Below are positions 1 through 10,770 of a stretch of DNA of 64,000 bases, piece after piece (within the stretch, counting starts at the first letter, position 1; every line of letters begins with the position of its first letter). The notes beneath the pieces are model-generated. The model did no database searches. It worked only from the letters and a program-made list of their open reading frames with translations, and had not been told where the DNA came from. This DNA is from Rhipidocladum racemiflorum (lineage: Eukaryota > Streptophyta > Magnoliopsida > Poales > Poaceae), in NCBI GenBank assembly GCA_036346355.1, contig CM070577.1:77274509-77338508 (forward strand), given 5' to 3'. The position numbers were made by a program, and so were the translations under genes.

Positions 1-3000
1 AACGTCGTGCTGGGTAAGTTACTTGTAAACTCAGTACCTGCAACAGTTTTGTTTGATTCTGGAGCTTCGCATTCATTTGTTTCTCAAGGTTTTGCTGCTA
101 AAAATGATTTGGAGATTGCAAGACTTAAATGCATGCTTTTAGTTCAAACCCCTGGTTCCGAACTCCGAACTAAAGTAGGATGTTCTGGGGTGAGAATACT
201 AATAGATGGGATAGAATTCCTAGCGAACCTTATTATATTGGAAACCCAGACCCTAGGTGTTATTTTGGGAATGGATTGGTTGTCCAAGCACAAGGACGTA
301 TTGGATTGTGGACGAAGGATTATCTCAGTTGAGAGCCCGTGTGGAAGGAAAGTGGAATTTCAAGCTACCGCCGTTAGAGATGGACAGTTGATGGTTAAGA
401 GCGCCAAGGCAATCAGCATAGAAGATGTCTCAGTAGTGAATGAGTATCCAGATGTTTTTCCCGAAGATCTACCTGGTATGCCGCCAGACAGAGACATAGA
501 GTTTGTGATAGAGCTTGTACCTGGTACAACGCCAATAGCAAAGAGACCTTACCGGATGTCCACCGAAGAATTGGTAGAGATGAAGAAACAACTTGAAGAG
601 TTAATGGAGAAAGGATTCATCAGACCGAGTTCGTCGCCATGGGGAGCGCTAGTTCTGTTCATCAAGAAGAAGGACGGGAGTTTCAAGATGTGCATTGACT
701 ACCGTGCACTTAATGAAGTCACTGTGAAGAATAAATACCCGCTACCCAGGATCGATGACTTGTTTGACTAGCTGAGAGGAGTCGGAGTTTTCTCCAAGAT
801 TGATCTTAGATCGAGATACCACCAGTTGAAGATCCGATCAGAAGATATTCCGAAGACCGCATTTTCGTCCAGATACGTACATTACGATTTTACAGTTATG
901 TCATTCGGTCTGACGAATGCGCCAGCATATTTCATGAATATGATGAATAAGGTGTTCATGGAATATTTGGATAAGTTTATCGTTGTGTTCATAGATGATA
1001 TCTTAATCTACTCCAAGACAGAGGATGATCATGCAGAGCACTTGAGGCGAGTTTTGGAAAAGCTGAGGGAACAACAACTTTTCGCCAAGTTCAGCAAGTG
1101 TGACTTTTGGAATGACAAGGTGGAATTCCTCGGACACGTAATGACCGCAGAAGGAGTCGCCGTCGACCCAAGCAAGGTAGAAGCTGTGTTACATTGGGAG
1201 CAGCCGAAGACTGTGACCCAGATCAGGAGTTTCCTAGGAATGGCAGGGTACTACCGCCGTTTCATTGAAGGCTTTTCGACAATTACGAAACCTCTCACGC
1301 AACTGTTGAAAAAGGAGAAGATGTTCGCATGGACGCCAGAGTGCGAAAAAGGTTTTCAAGAACTGAAGAGACGATTGACATCAGCGCCAGTGTTAGTTCT
1401 ACCGGATGTTAATCAAAGCTTTGATATTTATTGTGATGCATCGCGCCAAGGACTTGGATGTGTGCTGATGCAGAATGGAAAGGTCGTCGCTTATGCATCT
1501 AGGCAGTTGAGGCCGCATGAGGAGAATTATCTGACGCATGACCTAGAGCTAGCTGTCGTAGTGCATGCTTTGAAGTTATGGCATCACTATTTGATTGGAA
1601 ACAGATGTGAAGTGTACACGGACCATAAGAGTCTTAAGTACATTTTCACCCAATCAGACTTGAACATGAGGCAGAGGAGATGGTTAGAGTTGATCAAGGA
1701 TTATAATGTTGGAATCCATTACCATCCCGGGAAGGCCAACGTGGTGGCTGATGCCTTGAGTAGGAAGAGCCATACTATGAACATGTTGGTAGCCATGAAT
1801 CAGGACGAGCTATGCAAGGATTTCCAGAGAATGCAGATTGAAGTGGTTCCAGAAGGATTCTTGGCCGCATTAGAGGTGAAGCCTACCCTGGAGGATCAGA
1901 TCCGAGAAGGACAGAAGGATGATGACAAGATCCGCAGGATTAAGTCCAAGATGGATGAAGGCAAGGCAAGAGACTTCAAGATGGATGAGCAAGGCACGAT
2001 GTGGATGGAGGATCGAATTTGTGTGCCGAACAAGAAGGAGCTGAAGCAGTTGATCCTAGAGGAAGCCCATGACTCCAAGTATTCAATTCACCCTGGAAGT
2101 GCTAAGATGTATCAGGATTTGAAGGAAAGATTCTGGTGGCCGAGCATGAAGCGTGAAGTTGCCGAGCATGTTGCGTTGTGCGACATATGTTAGAGAGTCA
2201 AGGCAATGCATCAGAGACCCGCAGGACTGTTGCAGCCGTTACGGATACCTGAGTGGAAGTGGGAGGAAATCGGAATGGACTTCATTACTGGTTTACCCAA
2301 GACTCAAGGAGGATGTGACTCCATATGGGTCATAGTGGATCGCTTGACTAAGGTCGCTCATTTTATTCCAGTAAAGATCACTTACTCGGGAGATAAGTTG
2401 GCAGAATTATATATGACCAGGATCGTTTGTTTGCACGGAGTGCCGAAGAAGATTGTATCGGACAGAGGTACCCAGTTTACCTCGAGGTTTTGGAACAAAC
2501 TGCATGAAGCCATGGGAACCCGTTTGAATTTCAGTACAGCTTATCATCCGCAGACGGATGGACAGACCGAGAGAGTTAACCAGATTCTAGAGGACAAGTT
2601 GAGAGCGTGTGCTTTGGCTTATGCTACCTCTTGGGATAAAAGTCTGTCGTATGCTGAGTTTAGCTACAATAACAGTTATCAAGCAAGTTTGCAAATGTCA
2701 CCTTTTGAGGCACTATACGGTCGACCTTGTCGAACACCGTTAAACTGGAATGAGACAAGTGAACGCCGAGTCTTTGCACCGGACATACTTCAAGAAGACG
2801 AAGAGCAGATTGCCATGATCCGAGAAAGACTGAAGATAGCACAGTCAAGACAGAAGATAGCACAGTCAAGACAGAAGAGCTACGCTGATAACCGTCGCTG
2901 AGACCTAAGCTTTGAGCCGGAAGATTTCGTGTATCTCAGAGTTACGCCACTCAGGGTAGTTAAGAGATTCCATGCAAAAGGGAAACTCGCGCAGAGATAT

Positions 3001-3345
3001 GTTGGACCATTCAAGGTTCTTAGTCGCAGAGGGGAAGTTGCTTATTAGTTGGAGTTACCGCAGTCGTTGGCAGGAGTACATGATGTTTTCCACGTGTCCC
3101 AGCTGAAGAAGTGTCTTCGAGTGCCAGATGAGCAGACACCGCTAGAAACAATCGAGCTACAAGAGGATCTGACTTACAAGGAGCACCCCGTCAAGATTTT
3201 GGACACAATGGATCGAGAAACGAGAAATAAGTCAACCCATTTCTGCAGAGTTCAATGGAGCAACCATGCGGAGAGTGAAGCAACTTGGGAGCGCGAGGAG
3301 GATTTGAAGAAAGAGTTTTCGAACCTATTCTTTAGTAAGCCCTGA
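1..3345 (+). pseudogene. pol: Element A: broken pol (PR-RT-RNase H-IN-chromodomain), 5' part outside window
   Basis: Ty3/gypsy chromovirus polyprotein, all in one reading frame but interrupted by four in-frame stops: TAG 769-771, TAG 2191-2193, TGA 2899-2901 and TAG 3046-3048; the natural end is TGA 3343-3345. Domains in order: aspartic protease with DSGA (Asp at 55), reverse transcriptase with intact FIDD at 988-999, RNase H (YCDAS, Asp at 1435), integrase with His 2068 and 2089 and Cys 2179 and 2188 of the zinc domain, and catalytic Asp 2278, Asp 2461 and Glu 2569 (D-35-E spacing intact). A chromodomain with the QWSNHAESEATWE signature ends the protein (about 3180-3345), which places it with Tekay/Del chromoviruses. 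No frameshift is visible. Gag lies left of the window. The family assignment is firm; the lineage name is inference. Confidence 0.93.
2833..2874 (+). repeat. In-frame 21-bp tandem duplication in integrase
   Basis: Two identical 21-bp units (2833-2853, 2854-2874) encode KIAQSRQ twice, just before the SYADNRR motif. Element C has one copy of the corresponding motif (KEAQSRQKSYADNRR), so this is a local duplication in A. Confidence 0.9.
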
Positions 3346-3367
3346 ATCTCGGGGATGAGATTTTGTT

Positions 3368-3378
3368 AAGGGGGGAGG
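3368..3378 (+). other. Polypurine tract of element A
   Basis: AAGGGGGGAGG lies 2 bp before the TGTAACACCCC start of the 3' LTR and after the pol stop. This is the expected plus-strand priming site. Confidence 0.85.
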
Positions 3379-3748
3379 TTTGTAACACCCCAAAATTTTG
3401 CTTTTCTTGAATTCAAATAAGATTTGGCACTCTGGTGAATTTTTGGAATTTTCTGGGATTTATTTGGAATTTATTTGAATTTATTCCCTTTTGAAATAAT
3501 TAAAGAATTTAACTTTGCAAATAAAATTTTGTTGGAAATATTTTATTTGAGTCCCAAATGCCTTAAAATATTTTCCAGAATTTTTCTGAGTATTTTACTA
3601 TTTTTAATGAACTAAATGAATTTCTGAGAATTTATTTGAATATTTAATCGCTGGAAAACCTAACCGGTTTGTACTGTTCCACCGACCGAGCCCGAGTCTG
3701 ACTCGAGTCCGAGTCCGACTCGAACCCAACCTAACCCTAACCCTCTCG

Positions 3749-4636
3749 ACCGTCCGATCAAGATCGAACGGCCGAGATTGAGCCACGTCACCCGGACCCA
3801 AGCCTAACCGAGCCAGCCAGCTCACCGAGTCGGACCCGAGTCCAACTCACGCAACCGTTGGATCTTGATCCAACGGCTCTCGTTGAGCCACGTCACCTTC
3901 TCCGTGTCGCCGCCGGACTCCGCCGCCGCCCGTGCGTGGGTCCTCGTTTTCCGCGCATATCATGGACGTCGAGGGGCTATTTAATGCGCCGCCACCCGTG
4001 TCGGGTCCCTTTCCCGTGCGCACCCGAAGCCCTAGCTCACGTCGCCTGAGCCGCCGTCGTTTGCCCGCTAGAGCTCGCCGTAGTTGGTCTAGCGCTCGGT
4101 CGCGGTTAATCGCTGTATCCGCCGCCGTCCGCCGTCCTCCGCCGCCGTTAAACCCAGATCCGGAACCGCAAGGTTGAGACGCGTCGGAGGGGACCTTCCA
4201 CTTCGCCGGAGTCGTGCCCAAATGTCGTCGAGCGTGTCGCCATCCCCGTCTCCGGTGACCTCTGCTCCGCCGTGCGCCATCGCCGCCTCGCGAACTCCCT
4301 CCACCGTCCGATCCAGATCCAAGGGCCCAGAGCGCGCCACGTCACTCCCCGATGAGATCCACGTTCTAATCCTCAGATCTATTTCCAACCGTTGGATCTT
4401 GATCCAACGGCTTAGATTGTGCCACGTAGCTAGAACCGCACCGTGCTGGATCCAATCTCAGCCGTTAGATCTAGATCGAACGGCTAGCGTTAACCCATGT
4501 GTTAGCATTAGATTTGATCTTGACCGTCCGATCAAGATCGAACGGTCCAGGTCAGCCGAGTAGGTTTCCAACGCGTTAAGCCAGAGCCGATCTGGGCCAT
4601 TGATTTTCAAATCAACGGCCGAGATCTAGCCACGTG
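3749..4636 (+). repeat. Seven palindrome modules, most followed by GCCACGT
   Basis: Seven imperfect or perfect palindromes of about 22-26 bp of the type CCGTTGGATC-WW-GATCCAACGG occur at 3749-3772, 3855-3876, 4304-4325, 4389-4410, 4461-4485, 4522-4548 and 4595-4620. Five are followed about 10 bp later by GCCACGT (3782, 3887, 4336, 4421, 4629). ACGT is the core of plant bZIP sites. Function unknown. Confidence 0.85.
3977..3985 (+). promoter_or_regulatory. Candidate TATA element in A LTR
   Basis: ctatttaat in a GC-rich setting, kept at the corresponding place in the B LTR (56148-56155) and the solo LTR (50652-50659, minus). A position for the element promoter is inferred, not shown. Confidence 0.45.
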
Positions 4637-6193
4637 TACGGGAGCCAACCGGCGCGTCCGCGTGGGCTGAGGCGTGGGCCACTGACAGGGCGGGCCCGCC
4701 TGTCAGTGACACCGGTCCGGTGGACCAGAATCACCGTGGACAGGGCCGCGCGCATAGACCGCGTCCGTAGGCCGGGACACGTGGCAGCACCCGGGTGATG
4801 CCACGTGGCCGATGACGACATGCTGACGTCATCGGTGGGTTCGGCCGGCGCTGAGGTCAGCCAGTCCATGTGGACCAATCCGGTACTGACACGTGTCACT
4901 GCTGACGCAATAAATTGATTTCCGAAAAAGAAAATGATTTATTAATTCGGTTTATTGATTTCAAAAATGGATTCAAACTTCAAACGCTTATAACTTTTGC
5001 GTTTCAACTCCGAATTGAGCGATTCAAATTTCTAAATTTGTATAAAATTGAGATCTACTTGATGATGAATTTTATTTAATTTTTGGACCAAAGTTTTTCT
5101 CTGTAATATTATTTAATTGATTATTTAAACTTTAAACAGTTATAACTTTTGCATTTAAACTCCGAATTTGACGATTCCAGTTTCTAAAAATTCATAAAAT
5201 TATGCTCTCTCTGTTTGTGAACTTTATTTGAGTGTTTGGACACTTTTTGTATACTTTTTATTTATTTATTGCTATTTGCACGCTTTACGAGTAGACGTTG
5301 AAGTGCCCGAAGGCTTCGAAGGTGAAGTGTTGACCCAGGAGCCAGCTCAGGACCAAGAACAAGTACTCTTTGAAGGCAAGTTATGCTTTGACCATGTTGA
5401 TCCCATTTTGAAACCTATTTTGATTTAATTTATTGCATGCTAGTTTAATTAGAAAATGCTTTACTTAATTATGGGGAAATTAGATAAATGCCAAATTGTT
5501 GTATGACACCTTGATTAATTAAATATGTGCCATGACCCCTTGTCACCCTAGTTGTGAATTATTAGTTGGACATTATTAAATTGCCAACATGGGTAGTTAG
5601 ACCGATGTAGTATGCTTAGCCTTGCCACGTGAAATGCTTTGGACAATCAAATGCTAATATTGACTTAATGAGATATTGAATCTATTTCGAAAGAAGTATC
5701 ATGTGTTGTGATTGTCGATGGCACGTGGTGCATGGTAATCAACTGGGGTTTGATAAATAGCTTTCGACCGGGGCATGTGGCAAGAATGATCAGGTGGGCC
5801 AGCTGTGGCACCGGGAGCGTTGGTTTAGTTCTTCGGGTAGTCTTGCCCTGGTCACCCTAAGGACTTAACCTTGCAAGCCTTTGAACTGAGTCAAGCGTGC
5901 AACCACATGTCTGTAATGGGACGGACCTAATTGATTAAGTTGCTAATAACGTACCTGTGGGACCTCTGGGTGTCAACTATACCTTTTGTGTAGTTGTACG
6001 GGGGAGCGTACCGGGGCTGCGGCCAGGTACCCATCTAACGGTGGATTGGCCTAACCTTCGCCTTCGCTAAGGGAAGGGTTAGTGTGCAATCACCGGAGAG
6101 GACCACTTGTGCTGTTAGAAGTTTCCCAAAGACTTTGTTACGGACACTCGCCTTTGTGGTGTTTGACTGTATCTTGTGGGTAAAGTGCATAAC

Positions 6194-6217
6194 CTCTGCA
6201 GAGTGTATATTCGAATA
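6194..6217 (+). promoter_or_regulatory. Paired palindromes in A LTR
   Basis: CTCTGCAGAG (6194-6203) followed 4 bp later by TATTCGAATA (6208-6217), about 690 bp from the LTR end. Confidence 0.6.
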
Positions 6218-6521
6218 GCCGTGTCCGCGGCATTGGACATCGCTCGGGAATTACAGTTAAGGGTTAGACTTTCTTGAAAATAACTTGGACTTGAAAGGTT
6301 GGGTTTGGTTTATTAATGATGTTGATGGAAATGAGGATTAGGAATGGGAAAGATGCTTATTTAATTCCTGGAAAAGTTATTGATCTTATACTTGTCTCGA
6401 CTGCTTTTGAATCTACTTATGTTACTTGTCAAATGCTGTTTACTGCAATTATACCTTGAGCTATTCCTTTGTACCAAGCCATGCATGTAGTATATTAGCC
6501 TGCATTCTGTGCATGACTTGC

Positions 6522-6538
6522 TGAGTACCAAGTACTCA
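6522..6538 (+). promoter_or_regulatory. LTR hairpin, A
   Basis: TGAGTAC-CAA-GTACTCA: 7-bp perfect stem and 3-nt loop, 367 bp from the LTR 3' end. Confidence 0.65.
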
Positions 6539-6905
6539 CCCTTGCCACAATACAACACCAGTTGAAGAAGAGACTACACCAGCGTTGGAGGAGGAGCTCC
6601 AAGAGGAACCGTCTAACTAGGGAGCGAGCCCAATCAGTTGCCTGTGGTATACTGGATGGCGCCACGATGTTATCTTACTTTTTCCGCTGCTATTATTTCT
6701 CTTTATTAGGTTTCGCCCTGCGAGGCGTATATTTGTAACTCGACCCTAAGGTCGAGCAACCAGTTTGGTTAACTATTTAAAGTATCCTATTATTCGTTGA
6801 GTATGATTGTGATATTTACCAATGTTGAGACTGTGTGCACTAGCGTGTTCCTGGACTAGTGTTGAATACACAGAGGGTCCAGATTTGCAAATTCGGGTCC
6901 CGACA

Positions 6906-7463
6906 GACCGGATAAGGCAGGAAGGCATGGCTCGAGGTTAGAATTGTAGAACCACTCTTGGTGCCAGCCTTTGTTAGAGGATCGGAAGGGAATGGCGAAG
7001 TAGGATTTCCTCAGCCCATCCCGCAATTGAAGACCAGCACCCCCAACCAGATTGGGGGCATTCTTATTCGGGAAAGGCTTAAGGAGAAAGAGATGGCGAA
7101 AAAGGCTAAAATGGGGATGAACGCGAATGTAGGCTTCGCAAAGATGCATAAAGACAGCAATTTGAAGAATGGAGTTGGGATTGAGGTGGGTCAGCTCGAT
7201 CCAATAATAATGCAGAAGGCCACGAAAGAAGGCGCTAGAAGGTAAACTGAACCCGCGCTAAAAAAAGATTCAAAAACGACGATCTCCTCGGGATGAGGCG
7301 TATGGGAAGACTCACCCACCGCCGGGCGAGCTCTGATCAGTATCAAAGGAGGAAGGACCCCGGTAGAAACTATGGCGTCCAGGCGCTCTTCCGTCACAAC
7401 CAAGATGGCCCAATCTTGCGGCGCAAGCGACACGTCAGGCGCCGTGGCGGTGGAGGACGTCAT
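6906..7463 (-). pseudogene. Element K: gag-like 'putative gypsy type transposon' protein, N-terminal part, frameshifted
   Basis: Starts at a true ATG (7461-7463) with MTSSTATAPD. The first frame runs to a stop at 7191 and includes LDAIVSTGVLPP and EIVVFESFF; the second frame (about 7245 to 6906) continues with IELTHLNPNSILQIAVF, HLCEAY and a GGAGLQLR...KGWHQEWFY stretch. This order is that of the plant gag-like family called putative gypsy type transposon (Pfam PF04195, recognised from memory). One frameshift lies near 7245. The gene is cut at 6906 where element A was inserted, so its C-terminal part should lie left of element A, outside the window. It is an old element disabled both by frameshift and by insertion. 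Confidence 0.75.
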
Positions 7464-7820
7464 GTCAAAAAACAGAGAAACAAGGTAGGGCGTTGGGCTA
7501 AGCGGAGAACCCTAAGAAGCACCACACCAAAGGCAATAGCAGAAGGAAGGAGAGCGAGGAAAAGGAAAGACCGCCTCTTCCCCCGAAAACCACATTAAAT
7601 GTGTCGTGGGATGCTGGAAAACCGCCCTCGGGCGGGGAAAGCGGAACTTCCTTTCCTGCAAAAGGAACAGTGCGGACCTAAAGTCACGGTCCCAATCCAG
7701 ATCCAATCGAAAATTTTGGGTCCGGACGAAGTCAAAGCTTCTCGCGAACGCCTTCGACCTGGGCACAAGGGCGCTAGATAGGCAACAAAGGTGGGACCGG
7801 GTGTGATTACCATTCGGCCA
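7464..7820 (-). other. Upstream region of the K gag-like gene
   Basis: No gene. It is the leader or promoter side of K, reading minus. An ATTTAAT-containing palindrome near 7590-7600, about 130 bp before the ATG, is the only TATA-like sequence seen. No primer site was found, so I cannot say whether this is LTR or leader. Confidence 0.35.
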
Positions 7821-8020
7821 GCGTCCTATTGGATGCACCTCAGGTGCGCCCCAAGTCGGGCTGATCACCAGCGTCCTATTGGATGCAACCCAGGTGCGCC
7901 CCAAGTCGGGCTGATCACCAGCGTCCTATTGGATGCAACTCAGGTGCGCCCCAAGTCGGGCTGATCACCATGGTCCTATTGGATGCAACCCAGGTGCGCC
8001 CCAAGTCGGGCTGATCACCG
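7821..8020 (-). repeat. Four tandem 50-bp repeats upstream of K
   Basis: Units start at 7821, 7871, 7921 and 7971 (gcgtcctattggatgca...; the last begins tggtcc). Period is exactly 50 with few mismatches. Each unit carries one ATTGG, that is CCAAT on the minus strand, the strand of K. It lies 360-560 bp before the K start codon, where an LTR enhancer array could sit. Confidence 0.93.
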
Positions 8021-8380
8021 GCTGTCGCGCCCGGAATTGGAATTCCGAGCACTTTGTGTGACACACCAGTCCAGGACCACGCTGGTGCTCACAGATACAA
8101 CAGAGATGAATACCATTACACATACACAGCGAAAATAATAATAATAAAGTATTCAACTCATATAAAAAATGTTAAGACCTTAAGGTTAGCCTTACAATAT
8201 TAAGCTACGCAGGGCTGAGTTCAGAGTAAACAAATAGCAGCGGAAATAAAACTCGTTCGCGGCGCCTCAGTATGCCACAGGCAACTGACTTCGCTTGCCC
8301 CTAGTTGTTCGCCTTTCCGTTCTGCTCCTCTTCGTTGGCTTGCAGATCCTCTTCTTCTGGTGTTGTGATTTTTGGAGGGG

Positions 8381-8398
8381 TGAGTACATTGGTACTCA
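8381..8398 (-). promoter_or_regulatory. LTR hairpin, J
   Basis: TGAGTAC-ATTG-GTACTCA: 7-bp stem and 4-nt loop, 358 bp from the LTR 3' end. Confidence 0.65.
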
Positions 8399-8688
8399 AC
8401 AAGCTATGCACAGAATGCAACCTAATATACTACATGCCAGGCTTATTCCAATGGAATGGCTTAACAGGTTTATTTTGCGGTGAAGCAGCATTTAACAAGT
8501 AACATAAATAGATTCGAAAGCGATAAAAACAAATAAAATTAACAATAACTTTTCCAGTAATTGAGTAAAAGCATTCCCACAGCCTAATTCGTATTTCTAT
8601 TAACTTCATCTTTTACCCCAACCACATTTCCAATAAAGTCTAACCCTTGACTGTAATCCCCGAGCGTTGTCCAGTACCGTGGACTCGG

Positions 8689-8718
8689 CTATTCGAATAG
8701 TTTGTACACTCTGCAGAG
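8689..8718 (-). promoter_or_regulatory. Paired palindromes in J
   Basis: CTATTCGAATAG (8689-8700) and CTCTGCAGAG (8709-8718), both perfect, 8 bp apart. Confidence 0.6.
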
Positions 8719-10019
8719 GTTATACACTTTACCCACACGATATAGTTAAACACCACACAGGCGAGTAACCATAACAAAGCCTTTCCGAAACTTCCATCCT
8801 CGCATGCGTACCTCCCGGTATAGTTCCCACTGTCCCTTCCGTTTGGAGCGGAAATCTGAGGCCAACGTATACCGTTGAAGAGATGTAAGACCAATCGGTA
8901 AACACTACACCCTTCTTTCCATATTTATAGCTACAAAAACCACCTGAGGTCTCACATGCTAAGACTTCGAAATCATACTCAACTAGGTCTGTCCCACTCC
9001 AAACATGTGGTTGTATGTTAGGCCCAGTTCAAAGGCTTGCAAGGTTAAGTCCTTAGGTTGACCGTGGCAAGACTACCCAAAGTTCACAAAACCAAATTCA
9101 ACAACATCACTACCATGTGCCACATCGGGCCCCCCATTAATCACTTACCACTTGCCACAGTCTAAACCATTTTCCCACCCGGTTGGTTACCATGCATAAT
9201 GTGCCACCAGCTTATCAACAACACATGTCACATTTTTACAAAACAGGTTCCATAGTTCAATAGTCAGTATTCTGCTTACTTCCAAATTGGTGTCATTAGT
9301 TCGAATGGCATGGCTAAACAGAACTACCACGTTCTAACTACCCCATTATGGTGATTAGTATTAACCAGTATATATAATCCAACCTAGGGTGACAAATGGT
9401 TATTGGCATACAAGTATTATGGACAAGGTGACAATACCAAGGGGTAATTATCTAATCCGAAATTACTTGAACACATTATAATTAAACTAGCATGCATAAT
9501 TTAAAACAAACTTAATATTTAAAAACATGGGAACAAAATGATCAAAGCATAACTTGCCTTCAAATATCAGCTGGTCTTGGTCTAGATCTTGATCTTGAGT
9601 TTGCTCCTCGAAATCAACTCCCTCACACAGTTCGACATCTACGCGCAACAATTAAAGCACCAAATAAACACGCAATCAACATACAACACATCTTTAGAAA
9701 ATGCTACAAATCAAACTAGTTTGGAATTTCATGAAAACTTCCAGATAATTAGTTTAGCATTTTCTAAGATTTATAAAATTTATTTTGACATTTTTGGACG
9801 TGTAGTTTACGAGCTACAAAATTCATACGTTTGGACTTATCGTGAATAATTTAACAGTATAGATTTGATTATAAAATTTCAGAAAAATTAGCGTAGCTAG
9901 GTATTAATATTTACTAATTAACAAAATTTGTTGTCAGCGATTCGGACTTAGAACGAATTTTTAGCGAAAAAGAGAAAATTCGCAATTCCGGGAAAACTCA
10001 CGTACAACTAGCCTGCACT

Positions 10020-10440
10020 TACTTTTCCTGCATGGCACTATTCACTGTGTATACGTATATATTTCTGTGCGGCTAGGCTACGTGAGAAACCGAAACAACA
10101 TTATACAATGCGTATTAAAATACGTATTCTTCCTAATATGACCGTATACTCGCATATAGAAAAATTTATACTTGCGAAACGGCTGAATATATATATGCAA
10201 ATCCGACGAATATATCCATACGTATACATACTACTAGCATCTAATAACAGAGAGTACCGAATCAATATGCTACGATATATATTTTTACATGCGTAGCAAC
10301 CGAATATATCTACGCGCGACTATATCTACACGTGAGTCGACCAAGTATACCTACATGTAGACATATATATGCGCATGCTACAGAATACATCTGCCTAACC
10401 TATACTAACATATATATACACGATTACACGTCGACGGGAT
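10020..10440. repeat. TACGTA-rich alternating tract
   Basis: Dense in short palindromes of the TACGTA and TATATA kind (10050-10060, 10215-10230 and around). It is part of the AT-rich side of J; no gene. Confidence 0.5.
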
Positions 10441-10539
10441 CAATCGATCAATAGATCAGTGCGCGCAAAAGAAATAAAAAGGTACCGATCGACGACGGGC
10501 AGTAGCGCGGATCGTCGACGCGGAAGAAGGCGAGGCCGA

Positions 10540-10720
10540 AGAGTGCGCCAGCGGCGACGACGTAACCGGGGCGGCAACGACGGCGGCGGCGACGATGGCG
10601 GCGACGTAGGCGACGTAGACAACGACGACGGCGGCGACGGCGGCGACGATGACGGCGATGAGATGACAGCGGTGACGATGACGATGGCGACGGCGGCGAA
10701 CCGACGTAGACGACGGCAGA
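10540..10720. repeat. Imperfect GAC/GGC trinucleotide tract
   Basis: Runs of gacgac and ggcggc triplets. Every frame stays open because of the triplet bias, giving Arg-rich or Asp/Gly-rich open frames that are not genes. Confidence 0.8.
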
Positions 10721-10770
10721 AGCGACGGTGACCAACGGCGACGGAAATGAGGCAATGAAACGGTACGGTG

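Larger units (their letters stand above)
3381..6905 (+). mobile_element. 3' LTR of element A (3525 bp)
   Basis: Starts TGTAACACCCC directly after the polypurine tract and ends GGTCCCGACA; TG...CA termini. The same termini bound the solo LTR at 47763-51282 and the B LTR at 55526-59031. The following 5 bp (6906-6910, gaccg) would be the target duplication, but the matching left copy lies outside the window. Inside: an AT-rich start, a GC-rich block with palindrome modules (3749-4636), AT-rich sequence (4910-5300), then a 3' portion that is also found in the E LTR. There is no credible gene inside. Confidence 0.92.
8023..10770 (-). mobile_element. LTR-like element J, right boundary unresolved
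   Basis: The left edge TGTCGCGCCCGG is the 3' terminus of a minus-strand LTR (LTR end ...GGGCGCGACA). Internal order matches the A/B solo LTR: hairpin (8381-8398), paired palindromes (8689-8718), the block with aaggttaagtccttagg (9040-9060), a tcgacatctacgcg block (9630), then an AT-rich tract and a GC-rich tract. No primer site lies to its left, so it is a 3' or solo LTR. No polypurine tract or clear TGT start was found on the right; gagttaca at 11246-11253 is a weak candidate end. Its left flank is ccggc. Confidence 0.6.
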
